From: an uncultured Muribaculaceae bacterium
Lineage (GTDB): Bacteria; Bacteroidota; Bacteroidia; Bacteroidales; Muribaculaceae
DNA: 53,399 nt
NCBI GenBank assembly: GCA_905233915.1
Contig: CAJOFM010000019.1
Coordinates: 1-53,399 of the forward strand
Reading direction: 5' to 3'
Shown here: one piece after another, positions 9,201 to 17,319 of the stretch
Layout of the letters: every line of letters begins with the position of its first letter
Numbering within the stretch: the first letter of the stretch is position 1
The notes under the pieces: model-generated
The model's input: only the letters and a program-made list of their open reading frames with translations
Database searches by the model: none
What the model was told of the DNA's origin: nothing
Made by a program: the position numbers and the translations under genes

Positions 9201-9232
9201 CAAAGTTAATGCAAGCCGAGCAGAAATACAAA
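9201..9232 (-). promoter_or_regulatory. Promoter of the esterase-fucosidase-peptidase operon
   Basis: On the minus strand TTTG (9232-9229) is followed after exactly 20 bases by TAACTTTG (9208-9201), a full match to the Bacteroidetes housekeeping promoter. The leader to the ATG at 9181 is very short. Confidence 0.8.
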
Positions 9233-9240
9233 AAAAACGA

Positions 9241-9259
9241 CGCTTAGACCATCTAAGCG
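9241..9259. repeat. Perfect inverted repeat in the divergent region before ftsY
   Basis: CGCTTAGA and TCTAAGCG pair around CCA, directly upstream of the ftsY -7 box where its -33 element should lie. The core 11-mer TAGACCATCTA recurs just after ftsY at 10283-10293. It may be an operator or part of a repeat family. Confidence 0.45.
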
Positions 9260-9271
9260 CGGGAAAATGTG

Positions 9272-9279
9272 TACCTTTG
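9272..9279 (+). promoter_or_regulatory. Bacteroidetes -7 box of ftsY
   Basis: TACCTTTG matches TAnnTTTG 22 bases before the ftsY ATG. The -33 region is occupied by the inverted repeat at 9241-9259 rather than a clear TTTG. Confidence 0.6.
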
Positions 9280-9301
9280 CAAAAAATAGAAATAATCATT
9301 T

Positions 9302-10267
9302 ATGGGACTATTCAAGAAAATATTCTCTCGCGAGAAAAAGGAAACGCTCGATAAGGGCTTAGAGAAAACCAAACAGGGCGTGTTTGAGAAAATCAAGCAT
9401 GCCGTTGCCGGTAAATCCACCGTTGATGACGATGTGCTCGACAACCTGGAAGAGGTGTTTGTCACGAGCGATGTGGGTGTGGAAACCACTGTCAAGATCA
9501 TCGACCGCCTGCAGGAGCGTGTGGCCCGCGACAAGTATGTGGGCACCGACGAGCTGAACGAGCTGCTGTGTGACGAGATCTCACAGATGCTTGCCGATAA
9601 TAACAATGCGGAACTCGAGGACTTCACCGTGCCCGACGACATGAAACCTTACGTCATCATGGTCGTGGGCGTGAACGGTGTGGGCAAGACAACCACCATC
9701 GGCAAACTCGCCTACCAGTTCAAGCAGGCGGGCAACAACGTGGTGCTCGGTGCTGCCGACACCTACCGCGCCGCTGCCGACGAGCAACTGGAAATCTGGG
9801 GCAACCGTGTGGGCGTTCCCGTTATCAAGCACAAGATGGGCACCGACCCTGCCGCCGTTGCCTTTGATGCCGTGCAGAGCGCCAAGGCACAGAACGCCGA
9901 CGTTGTCATCATCGACACCGCTGGCCGCCTGCACAACAACGTGAGTCTGATGAACCAGTTGACCAAGATCAAGAACACCATGCGCAAGGTCCTGCCCGAT
10001 GCGCCTCAGGAGGTATTGCTCGTGCTCGATGGTTCGACAGGTCAGAATGCCTTTGAACAGGCCAAGCAGTTCTCGGCAGCCACCGAGGTCAACGCCCTGG
10101 CCATCACCAAACTCGACGGCACAGCCAAGGGTGGCGTGGTCATCGGCGTGAGCGACCAGTTCCAGATTCCCGTCAAGTACATCGGCTTGGGTGAGCAGAT
10201 GACCGACCTGCAGATTTTCAACAAGCGCGAGTTTGTGAAATCGCTGTTCGGTATCGACAAGGAGTAA
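9302..10267 (+). CDS. ftsY: Signal recognition particle receptor FtsY
   Basis: A 321-residue SRP GTPase that docks SRP-bound ribosomes at the inner membrane. It has the short N-terminal helix typical of Bacteroidetes (no long acidic A domain), then the NG domain: G1 loop GVNGVGKTTT at about residues 122-131, DTYRAAA, DTAGR, and the G4/G5 region TKLDGTAKGG. The start at 9302 follows a TACCTTTG promoter, and the next gene, rimO, begins 45 bases downstream across a tract of TCTAGA repeats. Confidence 0.97.
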   Translation: MGLFKKIFSREKKETLDKGLEKTKQGVFEKIKHAVAGKSTVDDDVLDNLEEVFVTSDVGVETTVKIIDRLQERVARDKYVGTDELNELLCDEISQMLADNNNAELEDFTVPDDMKPYVIMVVGVNGVGKTTTIGKLAYQFKQAGNNVVLGAADTYRAAADEQLEIWGNRVGVPVIKHKMGTDPAAVAFDAVQSAKAQNADVVIIDTAGRLHNNVSLMNQLTKIKNTMRKVLPDAPQEVLLVLDGSTGQNAFEQAKQFSAATEVNALAITKLDGTAKGGVVIGVSDQFQIPVKYIGLGEQMTDLQIFNKREFVKSLFGIDKE

Positions 10268-10271
10268 CCGT

Positions 10272-10307
10272 TCTAGAAAATCTAGACCATCTAGAATGTC
10301 TAGAGAA
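10272..10307. repeat. Four TCTAGA units at 9-base spacing between ftsY and rimO
   Basis: The palindrome TCTAGA occurs at 10272, 10281, 10290 and 10299, each followed by three variable bases. It fills the ftsY-rimO gap. The second and third units together contain TAGACCATCTA, also found in the inverted repeat upstream of ftsY. No homology to a known element is recognised. Confidence 0.7.
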
Positions 10308-10312
10308 CATCC

Positions 10313-11608
10313 ATGAGAAAAAACAAGATTGACATCATCTCGCTGGGCTGCTCCAAGAACCTTGTGGACAGCGAGCACTTGATGCGCCAATTCCAAGCCG
10401 CTGGCTACCAAGTAACCCACAACGCGACCCGCATCGACGCCGAAACCGTGGTGGTCAACACCTGCGGCTTCATAGCCGATGCCCAGCAAGAATCCATCGA
10501 CACCATCTTGCGCTTGGGCGAAGCCAAGCAGCAGGGCAAAATACGCAACCTTTTTGTCATGGGCTGCCTGTCGGAGCGATTCCGGGCCGACCTCATTGAT
10601 GCGCTGCCCGAGGTGGACAGGTTCTACGGCAAGTTTGACTGGAAAGGCATGCTCAACGACATGGGCCATGCCTACCGCGATGACCTTGCTCACGAGCGTG
10701 TCCTGACCACCCCCAGCCATTATTGTTACCTCAAGATATCTGAAGGCTGCAACCGCTTCTGCGCATTCTGCGCCATCCCGCTCATCACGGGGCGCCACAC
10801 CTCGATACCCATGGGACAACTATTGGACGAGGTGCGCCGTCTTGCCGAGGGCGGCGTTAAGGAGTTCAATGTCATCGCCCAGGATTTGTCTTCCTATGGC
10901 CTCGACCTTGAGGGACGCATGATGCTGCCTGAACTCATCGACCGCATGGCCGACATCAAGGGCGTGGAGTGGATCAGGCTGCACTACGCCTACCCCACCC
11001 AATTCCCCTACGACATCCTGCCTATGATGGCCAGCCGCGACAACGTGTGCAGCTATCTGGACATCGCCTTGCAGCACATCAGCGACAAGGTGCTGACCAA
11101 CATGCGCCGCCACATCGGCCGCCGCGAGACCCTTGACCTGCTCGAACGCATGCGCCGTGAGGTGCCCGGCATCCACATCCGCACCACACTGATGGTGGGC
11201 TTCCCCGGCGAGGGAGAGCAGGAATTCGAGGAGCTCATGGACTTTGTCAGGGAGGCTCGTTTCGAGCGCATGGGAGCCTTTGCTTACAGCGAGGAAGCAG
11301 GCACTTGGGCCGCCGAGCATCTCGATGACAGCATTCCCGATGAGGTGAAGCAGGAACGCCTGCAGCAACTCATGGCGCTGCAAGAGGACATCTCGATGGA
11401 AATCCAGGAGCACAAGGTGGGCCAGACTCTGCGCGTCATCGTTGACCGCGAGGAAGATGACTACTATGTGGGACGCACACAATGGGACAGCCCCGAAGTG
11501 GATCCCGAGGTCCTCATCAGCAAGGGCCAGCCCCTCACAATCGGCGAGTTTGCCCAAGTGCGCATCACCCAGGCATTGCCCTTTGAACTCATCGGCACTC
11601 CAGAATAA
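10313..11608 (+). CDS. rimO: Ribosomal protein S12 methylthiotransferase RimO
   Basis: A 431-residue radical-SAM methylthiotransferase acting on the conserved aspartate of ribosomal protein S12. The N-terminal MTTase domain has its three cluster cysteines at C13 (SLGCSKN), C51 (NTCGF) and C85 (GCLSE). The radical-SAM CxxxCxxC is C146, C150 and C153 in EGCNRFCAFC. A C-terminal TRAM domain follows (about 370-431). The pattern SEGCNRFCAFCAIP with ITGRH favours RimO over MiaB. It follows ftsY in the same direction, probably as one transcript. Confidence 0.96.
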   Translation: MRKNKIDIISLGCSKNLVDSEHLMRQFQAAGYQVTHNATRIDAETVVVNTCGFIADAQQESIDTILRLGEAKQQGKIRNLFVMGCLSERFRADLIDALPEVDRFYGKFDWKGMLNDMGHAYRDDLAHERVLTTPSHYCYLKISEGCNRFCAFCAIPLITGRHTSIPMGQLLDEVRRLAEGGVKEFNVIAQDLSSYGLDLEGRMMLPELIDRMADIKGVEWIRLHYAYPTQFPYDILPMMASRDNVCSYLDIALQHISDKVLTNMRRHIGRRETLDLLERMRREVPGIHIRTTLMVGFPGEGEQEFEELMDFVREARFERMGAFAYSEEAGTWAAEHLDDSIPDEVKQERLQQLMALQEDISMEIQEHKVGQTLRVIVDREEDDYYVGRTQWDSPEVDPEVLISKGQPLTIGEFAQVRITQALPFELIGTPE

Positions 11609-11653
11609 CCCTGATACTACCTTTTTTATCTAATTGGCATCCGTAGTCGCTAT

Positions 11654-11665
11654 GCAAACGATTGC
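11654..11665. promoter_or_regulatory. Putative LacI-type operator of the multi-module starch-binding gene
   Basis: GCAAACGATTGC is the reverse complement of the site at 979-990. It ends 56 bases before TAACTTTG at 11721, almost the same distance as at the amylase gene. A site this far upstream of -7 suits activation better than simple blocking. Confidence 0.55.
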
Positions 11666-11720
11666 GCAATAAATTGTTGTAATTTTCTTTATTTTATAAT
11701 GTGTATATCAATTTAACATA

Positions 11721-11728
11721 TAACTTTG
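11721..11728 (+). promoter_or_regulatory. Bacteroidetes -7 box (TAACTTTG) of the multi-module gene
   Basis: The same octamer as at 1047-1054, here 74 bases before the ATG (75 at the amylase). The -33 position has no TTTG, again suggesting dependence on an activator. Confidence 0.55.
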
Positions 11729-11802
11729 AGCGAGTTTAAAAGTTTCAGGAATTAGAACAAACCAACTTTATTGTTTAACTTAATAATAACCATTATTACA
11801 AG

Positions 11803-14451
11803 ATGAAGAAATTAACGTTAATCTTATTCGTAATGCTTGCTCTCGTTGGCTTGAAAGCCAATGCGGCAATGTACATTCTGGGCCAGCCGCCTTTTGGTGA
11901 TTGGAATCCAGCAAATTGTGTTGAAATGACCTTGGGCGAAGATGGAGTTACCTACACACTGGACGCTACTCTTTCTGTAGCCGACATCTGGTTTATCTTC
12001 AGCGAGGGAACCGGCGATTGGGATGCTGTGAATGCCGGTCGTTATGACAGTGGTAATTCCAGTAGCGACTTGGAAGTGTTTGCCGACGTAGAGTTCACTC
12101 CCGTAAAAGGCAACAGTGGCAAGTCATTCAAATTCTCTGGTACTGTTGGAAATAAGTACACCTTCACCTTCAACCCGACAACTATGAAGGCCAAGGTTTC
12201 GGGCTATGTAGAACCCGTTACCGAGTACACTTACACTGTTGCCGGCAGCAGCGCTGACATCTTTGGTGAAGCGTGGAATACCGAAAAGACAGAGAATGAC
12301 ATGACCCTTGACGAGACCGACGGTTTGTACAAGCTGGTTAAGAATGGCATTGAGATTGCAGGTGGTTTCACTCTCGAATACAAAGTCGTTCGTAACCATG
12401 GTTGGGGCACAAACTGGGGCAAGACCCCTAACGGTCAGAACCAGGATTACTATTTTGCAGAGTCCGGCACTTATAACCTGACCTTCACCTTTGACCTTGA
12501 GAACGAGACCGTTTCGCTGAATGCAGAAAAGGTTAGCGACGGTCCTGAGGTGAATCCTCTCACCGGCAATCTCTACATGATGGGTCATGTGAATGGCAAT
12601 GGCTGGGCTGGCAACGTTGGTGTTCCCATGGCTACCGAGGACGGCAACATCTTCACGCTGACCGACGCTGTTATTGCTGATGCAAACGAGGGCTACGGTT
12701 ACTTCAGCTTCGCATCTAAGCTTGGCGCCGATGAGAATGACTGGGCATTCCAGGCCTACCGTCGTGGCTCGTTGGCCAACGACACCATCATTGAGGCTGG
12801 TAATCTTACCGACCTTGGCGAATGGGGCACCTCCAATGCCTTCAGGACACTTGCTGGCACCTATGACGTGACCGTTAACTTGAGTGCAGGTACGGTACTG
12901 CTCACCGCTAAGGAGACTCCCCAACCCGAGGTTGACGATGTTTACATCATCGGTGATGTGAACAACTTCAGCACCACTGAGTGGGATCCCACCAAGGGCG
13001 CAAAGTTGACCTACAACGATGGTATCTACACTGGCGAGGTAACTGCTACCCCGCGTGAAGGTCAGGAATTGGCCTACATTGGTTTCTCTAAGAAGATTGC
13101 TGATGCCGAGAGCGAGGATCCTTGGGGCGACATCGAAGCTTACCGCTTCGGTCCCATGAGCTCTGGTGACTTCGTCATGACCGAGGAACTGCTGGGCGCT
13201 CCCTGCGAACTGGCAGAAGAAGGTCATGAGTCCATCGCTATCCCCGCCGGCACCTGGACCATTACCGTTGACTTGGCTAACGGCACCTTCAAGATCGATG
13301 GTACCTGGCCCACCGACACCGTTATTCCCGAGCCCGAGATGGTTTACACCCTCGTGGGTGAAGCTGCAGTATTCGGCACCCCCGCCTGGGATACCAATAA
13401 TGAGGATAACAACATGACAAAGGGCGAGAATGGCATCTACACTTGGACCAAGGAAGAAGTTACCCTCTACAACAACTTCCAGTACAAGGTTGTCGGTAAC
13501 CATGAGTATGAAATCTATCAGTGGCCCCTCAGTGGTAACGAAACTGCTGTACTTCCCGACGGACCTGCTATCTACACTGTAACAATCACCTTCGATCCCG
13601 AGGCTGAGAACAAGCTCAACTGCACTCTGCTCAAGACCGGTGATGCTCCTGTAGTTGAACACACTTACACTGTTTCTGGTGCTCCTGCTAGCCTCTTCGG
13701 CACCGAGTGGGATCCCGAGAACACCGAGAACGACATGGTACTGGGTGAGGATGGTATCTACACTTGGACCAAGACCATCGAGGTTACCGACACTCTGGCT
13801 ATCGAGTTCAAGGTCGTTGAAGACCACAGCTGGGATAATGCCGCTTGGCCTAATGATAACTATGGCACCTCTATCAACGATCCTGGCACCTATGACATCG
13901 TGATCACCTTCGATCCTGAGACCAAGGCAGTTAACTTCTCTGCTCGCAAGCAGGGTGGCCACACCTACACCGTTGCCGGTGCTCCCGCAAGCATCTTCGG
14001 CACCGAGTGGGATGAAACCAACACTGCTAACGACATGACTCTGGGCGAGGATGGTCTCTACATCTGGACCAAGGCTATTGAGGTTACCGACTCCACCCTT
14101 ATCGAGGCTAAGGTTTGTGAGGACCACTCATGGAACGTTAGCTATCCCGAGGGCTATGGATTCAACGCAAGTGTAAACGTTGGTCCTGGTAGCTACAACC
14201 TCGTTGTAACCTTCGACCCCGAGACCCAGTTTGTTACCATCACAGCTGTTGAACCTTGGGCTCTTGGCGACGTTAACCATGACCACTTCGTGAACGTGGC
14301 CGACGTTACCGCCCTGATTAAGTATGTGCTGACTTCTGGTGACGAGCCCGAGGTATTCTATCCCGCGCAGGCCAATGTTGACGGTGATGCCGCTGGCATC
14401 TTCAACGTTGCCGACGTTACCGCATTGATTCAGCTCGTTCTGAACCAGTAA
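11803..14451 (+). CDS. Secreted multi-module starch-binding-type protein with dockerin-like tail
   Basis: An 882-residue exported protein with no recognisable catalytic domain. A signal peptide covers about 1-21. Two kinds of beta module alternate. SusE/SusF-like modules lie at about 22-130, 253-370 and 375-503, the first two resembling those of the amylase at 1130. X25/CBM48-like modules with the pattern YTVxGxxAxxFGxxWDxxN lie at about 140-243, 511-613, 621-716 and 721-818. Residues 821-882 form a dockerin-like pair of calcium loops (NVADVTALI twice). The last two X25-like modules are nearly identical, indicating recent duplication. The likely role is holding starch or another alpha-glucan near the cell, inferred from module type and the shared promoter architecture. 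There is no lipobox. A terminator follows. Confidence 0.85.
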   Translation: MKKLTLILFVMLALVGLKANAAMYILGQPPFGDWNPANCVEMTLGEDGVTYTLDATLSVADIWFIFSEGTGDWDAVNAGRYDSGNSSSDLEVFADVEFTPVKGNSGKSFKFSGTVGNKYTFTFNPTTMKAKVSGYVEPVTEYTYTVAGSSADIFGEAWNTEKTENDMTLDETDGLYKLVKNGIEIAGGFTLEYKVVRNHGWGTNWGKTPNGQNQDYYFAESGTYNLTFTFDLENETVSLNAEKVSDGPEVNPLTGNLYMMGHVNGNGWAGNVGVPMATEDGNIFTLTDAVIADANEGYGYFSFASKLGADENDWAFQAYRRGSLANDTIIEAGNLTDLGEWGTSNAFRTLAGTYDVTVNLSAGTVLLTAKETPQPEVDDVYIIGDVNNFSTTEWDPTKGAKLTYNDGIYTGEVTATPREGQELAYIGFSKKIADAESEDPWGDIEAYRFGPMSSGDFVMTEELLGAPCELAEEGHESIAIPAGTWTITVDLANGTFKIDGTWPTDTVIPEPEMVYTLVGEAAVFGTPAWDTNNEDNNMTKGENGIYTWTKEEVTLYNNFQYKVVGNHEYEIYQWPLSGNETAVLPDGPAIYTVTITFDPEAENKLNCTLLKTGDAPVVEHTYTVSGAPASLFGTEWDPENTENDMVLGEDGIYTWTKTIEVTDTLAIEFKVVEDHSWDNAAWPNDNYGTSINDPGTYDIVITFDPETKAVNFSARKQGGHTYTVAGAPASIFGTEWDETNTANDMTLGEDGLYIWTKAIEVTDSTLIEAKVCEDHSWNVSYPEGYGFNASVNVGPGSYNLVVTFDPETQFVTITAVEPWALGDVNHDHFVNVADVTALIKYVLTSGDEPEVFYPAQANVDGDAAGIFNVADVTALIQLVLNQ
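13663..14255 (+). repeat. Tandem duplicated X25-like modules
   Basis: About 13663-13960 and 13961-14255 encode adjacent modules that share long runs such as FGTEWD, NDM-LGEDG and EVTD. The third copy (about 13335-13640) is more divergent. The high identity marks a recent in-frame duplication and a possible site of module-number variation. Confidence 0.75.
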
Positions 14452-14489
14452 TCAACGATTAACAGGCTGGGGACATCCCAGCTAACAGA

Positions 14490-14529
14490 ATTAGGGCACC
14501 TCGTTGTGAGGTGCCCTAATTATTTTTTA
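14490..14529 (+). terminator. Strong intrinsic terminator
   Basis: A perfect 13-base stem, ATTAGGGCACCTC with GAGGTGCCCTAAT, around the loop GTTGT and followed by TATTTTTT. Confidence 0.92.
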
Positions 14530-14552
14530 TGTGACCACTAACAGGTGTGGCG

Positions 14553-14849
14553 TCACTCGCAGTTGTAGTCCACACAGGCGCGCGCCTGCTTCACATCCTT
14601 GATGATGGATGCAGCTGCTACATGGGCGGGGTGCTTGGCATAGGTGGCGACATCGGCCATCGTGGGGACGATGGCTGTGAGGACGATGTCCCAGTCCTCG
14701 CCGGGATTCTCGTTGAGTGCGGTCTCGATGCTCTGGAGCACGTCGATCTGGCTGGGCAATGCGTCGAGAGCTGCCTTGAAGCGCAAAGCGACCTCACGCC
14801 TTAACGCGGCGTCGCCCTGCAGTTTAAACATTACAATATGCTTGACCAT
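14553..14849 (-). CDS. Dabb (stress-responsive A/B barrel) domain protein
   Basis: A 98-residue protein matching the Dabb fold, a small dimeric alpha/beta barrel. The opening MVKHIVMFKL is the characteristic first strand, and the later HPAHVAAASIIKDV region is the typical C-terminal helix. Members are mostly of unknown function; the name comes from plant stress-induced relatives. It stands alone between the terminator of the starch-binding gene and that of the rpsF operon, and no clear promoter was found. Confidence 0.85.
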   Translation of the reverse strand: MVKHIVMFKLQGDAALRREVALRFKAALDALPSQIDVLQSIETALNENPGEDWDIVLTAIVPTMADVATYAKHPAHVAAASIIKDVKQARACVDYNCE

Positions 14850-14913
14850 ATTAATTAAGTTGACAATTAAGAGTTAATCTTAAAATTCAGGTTGAGCTGG
14901 ATTATCCACTAAT

Positions 14914-14955
14914 AACTAAAAAGACACCGACCTTGTGGAGTGGGCCGGTGTCTTT
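14914..14955 (-). terminator. Terminator of the rpsF-rpsR-rplI operon
   Basis: Arms AAAGACACCG (14920-14929) and CGGTGTCTTT (14946-14955) pair. Read on the minus strand the stem is followed by a short T run. Confidence 0.85.
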
Positions 14956-14975
14956 GTCATTATCATGTTGTTTTA

Positions 14976-15569
14976 TTACTCTGCAGCGGGAGCCTCTTCG
15001 GCCTCGCCCTCGGGAGCCTCGGCATCCTCAGCACCTTCCTCGGCAGCCTTAGCGGCAGCGAGGGCAGCCTGATGAGCAGCCTCCTCGGCCTTGCGTGCAG
15101 CACGCTCAGCAGCGAGTTCCTCGGCGTTCTCGGCGATCACCTCAAAGGGGATCTCGACAGCAACTTCCTTGTGCAGGCGAACGATACCAGTGTACTTACC
15201 CGGGGTCTTGATGCTCTCGTGAACGCTCACGATCTTGCGGTCAACATTGTGACCAGCGGCGAGCAGAGCCTCGTGTACCTGTGCAGCGCCAACCGAACCG
15301 TAGATGGTGCCCGTGGGGCTCACCTTAACGGGGATAGTCAGGGATACACCCTCAAATGCCTTGGCAGCCTCCTCGGCGTCGGCTTTCACCTTAGCCAGCT
15401 TGTGAGCCTGCTGACGCAGATTCTCGGCATGAACCTTCAATGCGCTGGGGGTAGCCAGGACAGCCTTGCCCTGAGGAATGAGATAGTTGCGGCCATAGCC
15501 GTTCTTCACTTCCACAACGTCGTTCTTGAAACCAAGATTGACGATATCTTCTTTCAATATAATCTTCAT
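14976..15569 (-). CDS. rplI: Ribosomal protein bL9
   Basis: A 197-residue large-subunit protein. The N-terminal domain MKIILKEDIVNLG and the GYGRNYLIPQGKA loop are classical L9, and the C-terminal rRNA-binding domain follows. Residues from about 150 onward form an Ala/Glu-rich acidic tail (AEEGAEDAEAPEGEAEEAP) that is absent from most L9 proteins, which are near 150 residues. It is the last gene of the rpsF-rpsR-rplI operon, 30 bases after rpsR. Confidence 0.97.
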   Translation of the reverse strand: MKIILKEDIVNLGFKNDVVEVKNGYGRNYLIPQGKAVLATPSALKVHAENLRQQAHKLAKVKADAEEAAKAFEGVSLTIPVKVSPTGTIYGSVGAAQVHEALLAAGHNVDRKIVSVHESIKTPGKYTGIVRLHKEVAVEIPFEVIAENAEELAAERAARKAEEAAHQAALAAAKAAEEGAEDAEAPEGEAEEAPAAE

Positions 15570-15599
15570 AATGTATTCCTCCTTTGTGTAATCGGGTTG

Positions 15600-15887
15600 T
15601 TATTTCATCAAGTCGGTCACATAGGGCAGCAATGCCAGATGACGGGCACGCTTAACGGCCTTAGCCACGCGGCGCTGGAACTTCAGCGAAGTACCGGTGA
15701 TGCGGCGGGGCAGGATCTTGCCTTGCTCGTTGAGGAACTTCTTCAAGAATTCGGGATCCTTGTAGTCGATGTACTTGATACCACTGCGTTTGAAACGGCA
15801 GTATTTCTTCTTGCGGGTGTCAACCGACAGGGGAGTCAGATAACGGATTTCGCCCTGGTTGTAGGGCCTCTGTTGTTCTTGTGCCAT
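15600..15887 (-). CDS. rpsR: Ribosomal protein bS18
   Basis: A 95-residue small-subunit protein. The core with [18 protein letters not shown] and [13 protein letters not shown] is diagnostic for S18, which partners S6 on the 30S platform. It lies between rpsF (24 bases upstream) and rplI, the usual order in Bacteroidetes. Confidence 0.97.
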   Translation of the reverse strand: MAQEQQRPYNQGEIRYLTPLSVDTRKKKYCRFKRSGIKYIDYKDPEFLKKFLNEQGKILPRRITGTSLKFQRRVAKAVKRARHLALLPYVTDLMK

Positions 15888-15911
15888 TGTTTTTACCTCC
15901 TAATTTAAGTT

Positions 15912-16364
15912 TTACTCTTTGGTTTCTTCATTTGCCTCGGCTACGGGAGCCTCAACTACTGCGGGAGCTTCCTCTACCACTGCTGCGGGTGCGGCCTCGG
16001 CGGCAGCCTCCTGAGCGGCGCGCTCTTCCTGCTTGGCCTTGCGAACGGCACGACGCTTGATAGCGTACTCGGCAGCGTACTTGTCCAGGCGGAAGGTGAG
16101 GAATCGGATGACCTTCTCATCGCGACGGAAAGCGGTCTCCAGCTTGCCAACGATGGTGGGCTCACCCTCAAACTCGATCAGGGTGTAAAAACCAGTGTTC
16201 TTGTTCTCGATGGGATATGCGAGCTTGCGCAGTCCCCAGTTCTCTTCGTTCTCGATGTTGCCACCATTGTCGGTGAGCACCTTCTTGAACTTTTCTACCG
16301 TTTCCTTCATCTGATCATCAGACAAAACGGGAGTCAAAATGAAAACGGTTTCGTACTTGTTCAT
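15912..16364 (-). CDS. rpsF: Ribosomal protein bS6
   Basis: A 150-residue S6 protein that binds S18 and the central domain of 16S rRNA. The [12 protein letters not shown] start and the [17 protein letters not shown] segment are characteristic. From about residue 108 it carries an Ala/Glu/Val-rich extension ([17 protein letters not shown]), like the tail on L9 in the same operon. It is first in the operon, with a TATCTTTG promoter 40 bases upstream. Confidence 0.97.
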   Translation of the reverse strand: MNKYETVFILTPVLSDDQMKETVEKFKKVLTDNGGNIENEENWGLRKLAYPIENKNTGFYTLIEFEGEPTIVGKLETAFRRDEKVIRFLTFRLDKYAAEYAIKRRAVRKAKQEERAAQEAAAEAAPAAVVEEAPAVVEAPVAEANEETKE

Positions 16365-16403
16365 AAATCGTTAATTAATAATATTTTTTTGCGAAAAGCG
16401 GTG

Positions 16404-16434
16404 CAAAGATACACAAAACTTTTGAACTGGCAAT
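16404..16434 (-). promoter_or_regulatory. Promoter of rpsF-rpsR-rplI
   Basis: On the minus strand ATTG (16434-16431), 19 bases, then TATCTTTG (16411-16404): a good match to TTTG-N19..21-TAnnTTTG. Confidence 0.65.
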
Positions 16435-16636
16435 CAAATATCTGATTTTTCTGCTTTTTATCCCATCAAAACCTTATTGAGAGCCATCAGCCATCACCAT
16501 AAAAATCCTATCAAAAACGGCTGTTTGCTTTTAATCCTTAAAGACAAGACAGGGCGCTTGTTAAACTTTTTCACATAATCAATGTCTAATCAATAGAAAA
16601 TCAAAATAATGTTTAACATCTAAAATCGTAACGATT

Positions 16637-17233
16637 ATGAAAAAGATAATGATACTGGCAATGCTTTTCAGCTTCGCAACAACCTCGACCGCACTTGCCC
16701 AGGCCAAGAACACCGAGGCTCAGAGGATTAACGTAACAGGACTGTCCGACGCATCCAAGCAGAAGGCGCCCAAGCAGCAGCTGCAGACCAAGGATGCAAA
16801 AAAGGACGCCGAGAAACGCGAGAAGGTGGCCCAGCAAAGGAATGCCAGTGCCCAGAACCGTAACGCTAGCGGCATCAAGGATGACAAGGAAACTGTGAAA
16901 AAATACAGATCCATCGAGAGAGTGACCAAGTCTGAAGAAGAGTTGAGCTTGGCCGAAGAAATGAAAACCAAGGCTCAGGACGCCTACATCGAGCTGCAGC
17001 AGAAACACATGAACGAGAGAGAGTCACTCAAGAAGAAACAAGCCCAAGAACGCTTGGCTGGTGTCACCGACGAACTGACTGCCAGACAAGACCAGGAGAT
17101 GAAGGAACTCCTTGCAAGGCAATCCAGTGAGTTGGATGCAGCAAAAAGAGATCGTGAAAGAGCCGTCAAGCAGTACAACAGAGCTCTCACTGAATATGAA
17201 AAGGCTCGAAACGAAAGGTTGAAATACGAGTAA
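16637..17233 (+). CDS. Secreted coiled-coil protein of unknown function
   Basis: A 198-residue protein that I do not recognise. A signal peptide (about 1-21, ending TALAQA) is followed by a highly charged Lys/Glu/Gln/Ala-rich chain, mostly helical and probably coiled coil from about 85 to the end, rich in RxxE/KxxE heptads and without cysteines. It resembles in style the secreted coiled-coil gene at 37026 but shares no obvious sequence. It is monocistronic. A perfect hairpin (CGAGGC, GAT, GCCTCG at 17238-17252) starts five bases after the stop. Confidence 0.75.
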   Translation: MKKIMILAMLFSFATTSTALAQAKNTEAQRINVTGLSDASKQKAPKQQLQTKDAKKDAEKREKVAQQRNASAQNRNASGIKDDKETVKKYRSIERVTKSEEELSLAEEMKTKAQDAYIELQQKHMNERESLKKKQAQERLAGVTDELTARQDQEMKELLARQSSELDAAKRDRERAVKQYNRALTEYEKARNERLKYE

Positions 17234-17262
17234 ATTCCGAGGCGATGCCTCGCCCAACATAC

Positions 17263-17295
17263 AAAACCCGTCGGCGGCTCTACCGTCGACGGGTC
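17263..17295 (-). terminator. Hairpin terminator of the thioredoxin operon
   Basis: CCCGTCG (17267-17273) pairs with CGACGGG (17287-17293). On the minus strand the stem is followed by TTTTG, so it fits the end of the minus genes better than that of the plus gene. Confidence 0.55.
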
Positions 17296-17319
17296 ATTCA
17301 TTTCTAGCGAGCCCTTGAG

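Noticed and set aside
12124..14127. Very long open frame on the minus strand opposite the multi-module gene
   Set aside because: It mirrors the repetitive module sequence of the real gene, has no promoter or recognisable motifs, and the plus strand has a signal peptide, modules and terminator.
1130..14451. Classical starch PUL (sus-like) including both starch genes
   Set aside because: No SusC or SusD gene and no HTCS regulator lie between or beside them; ftsY, rimO and an unrelated operon intervene.
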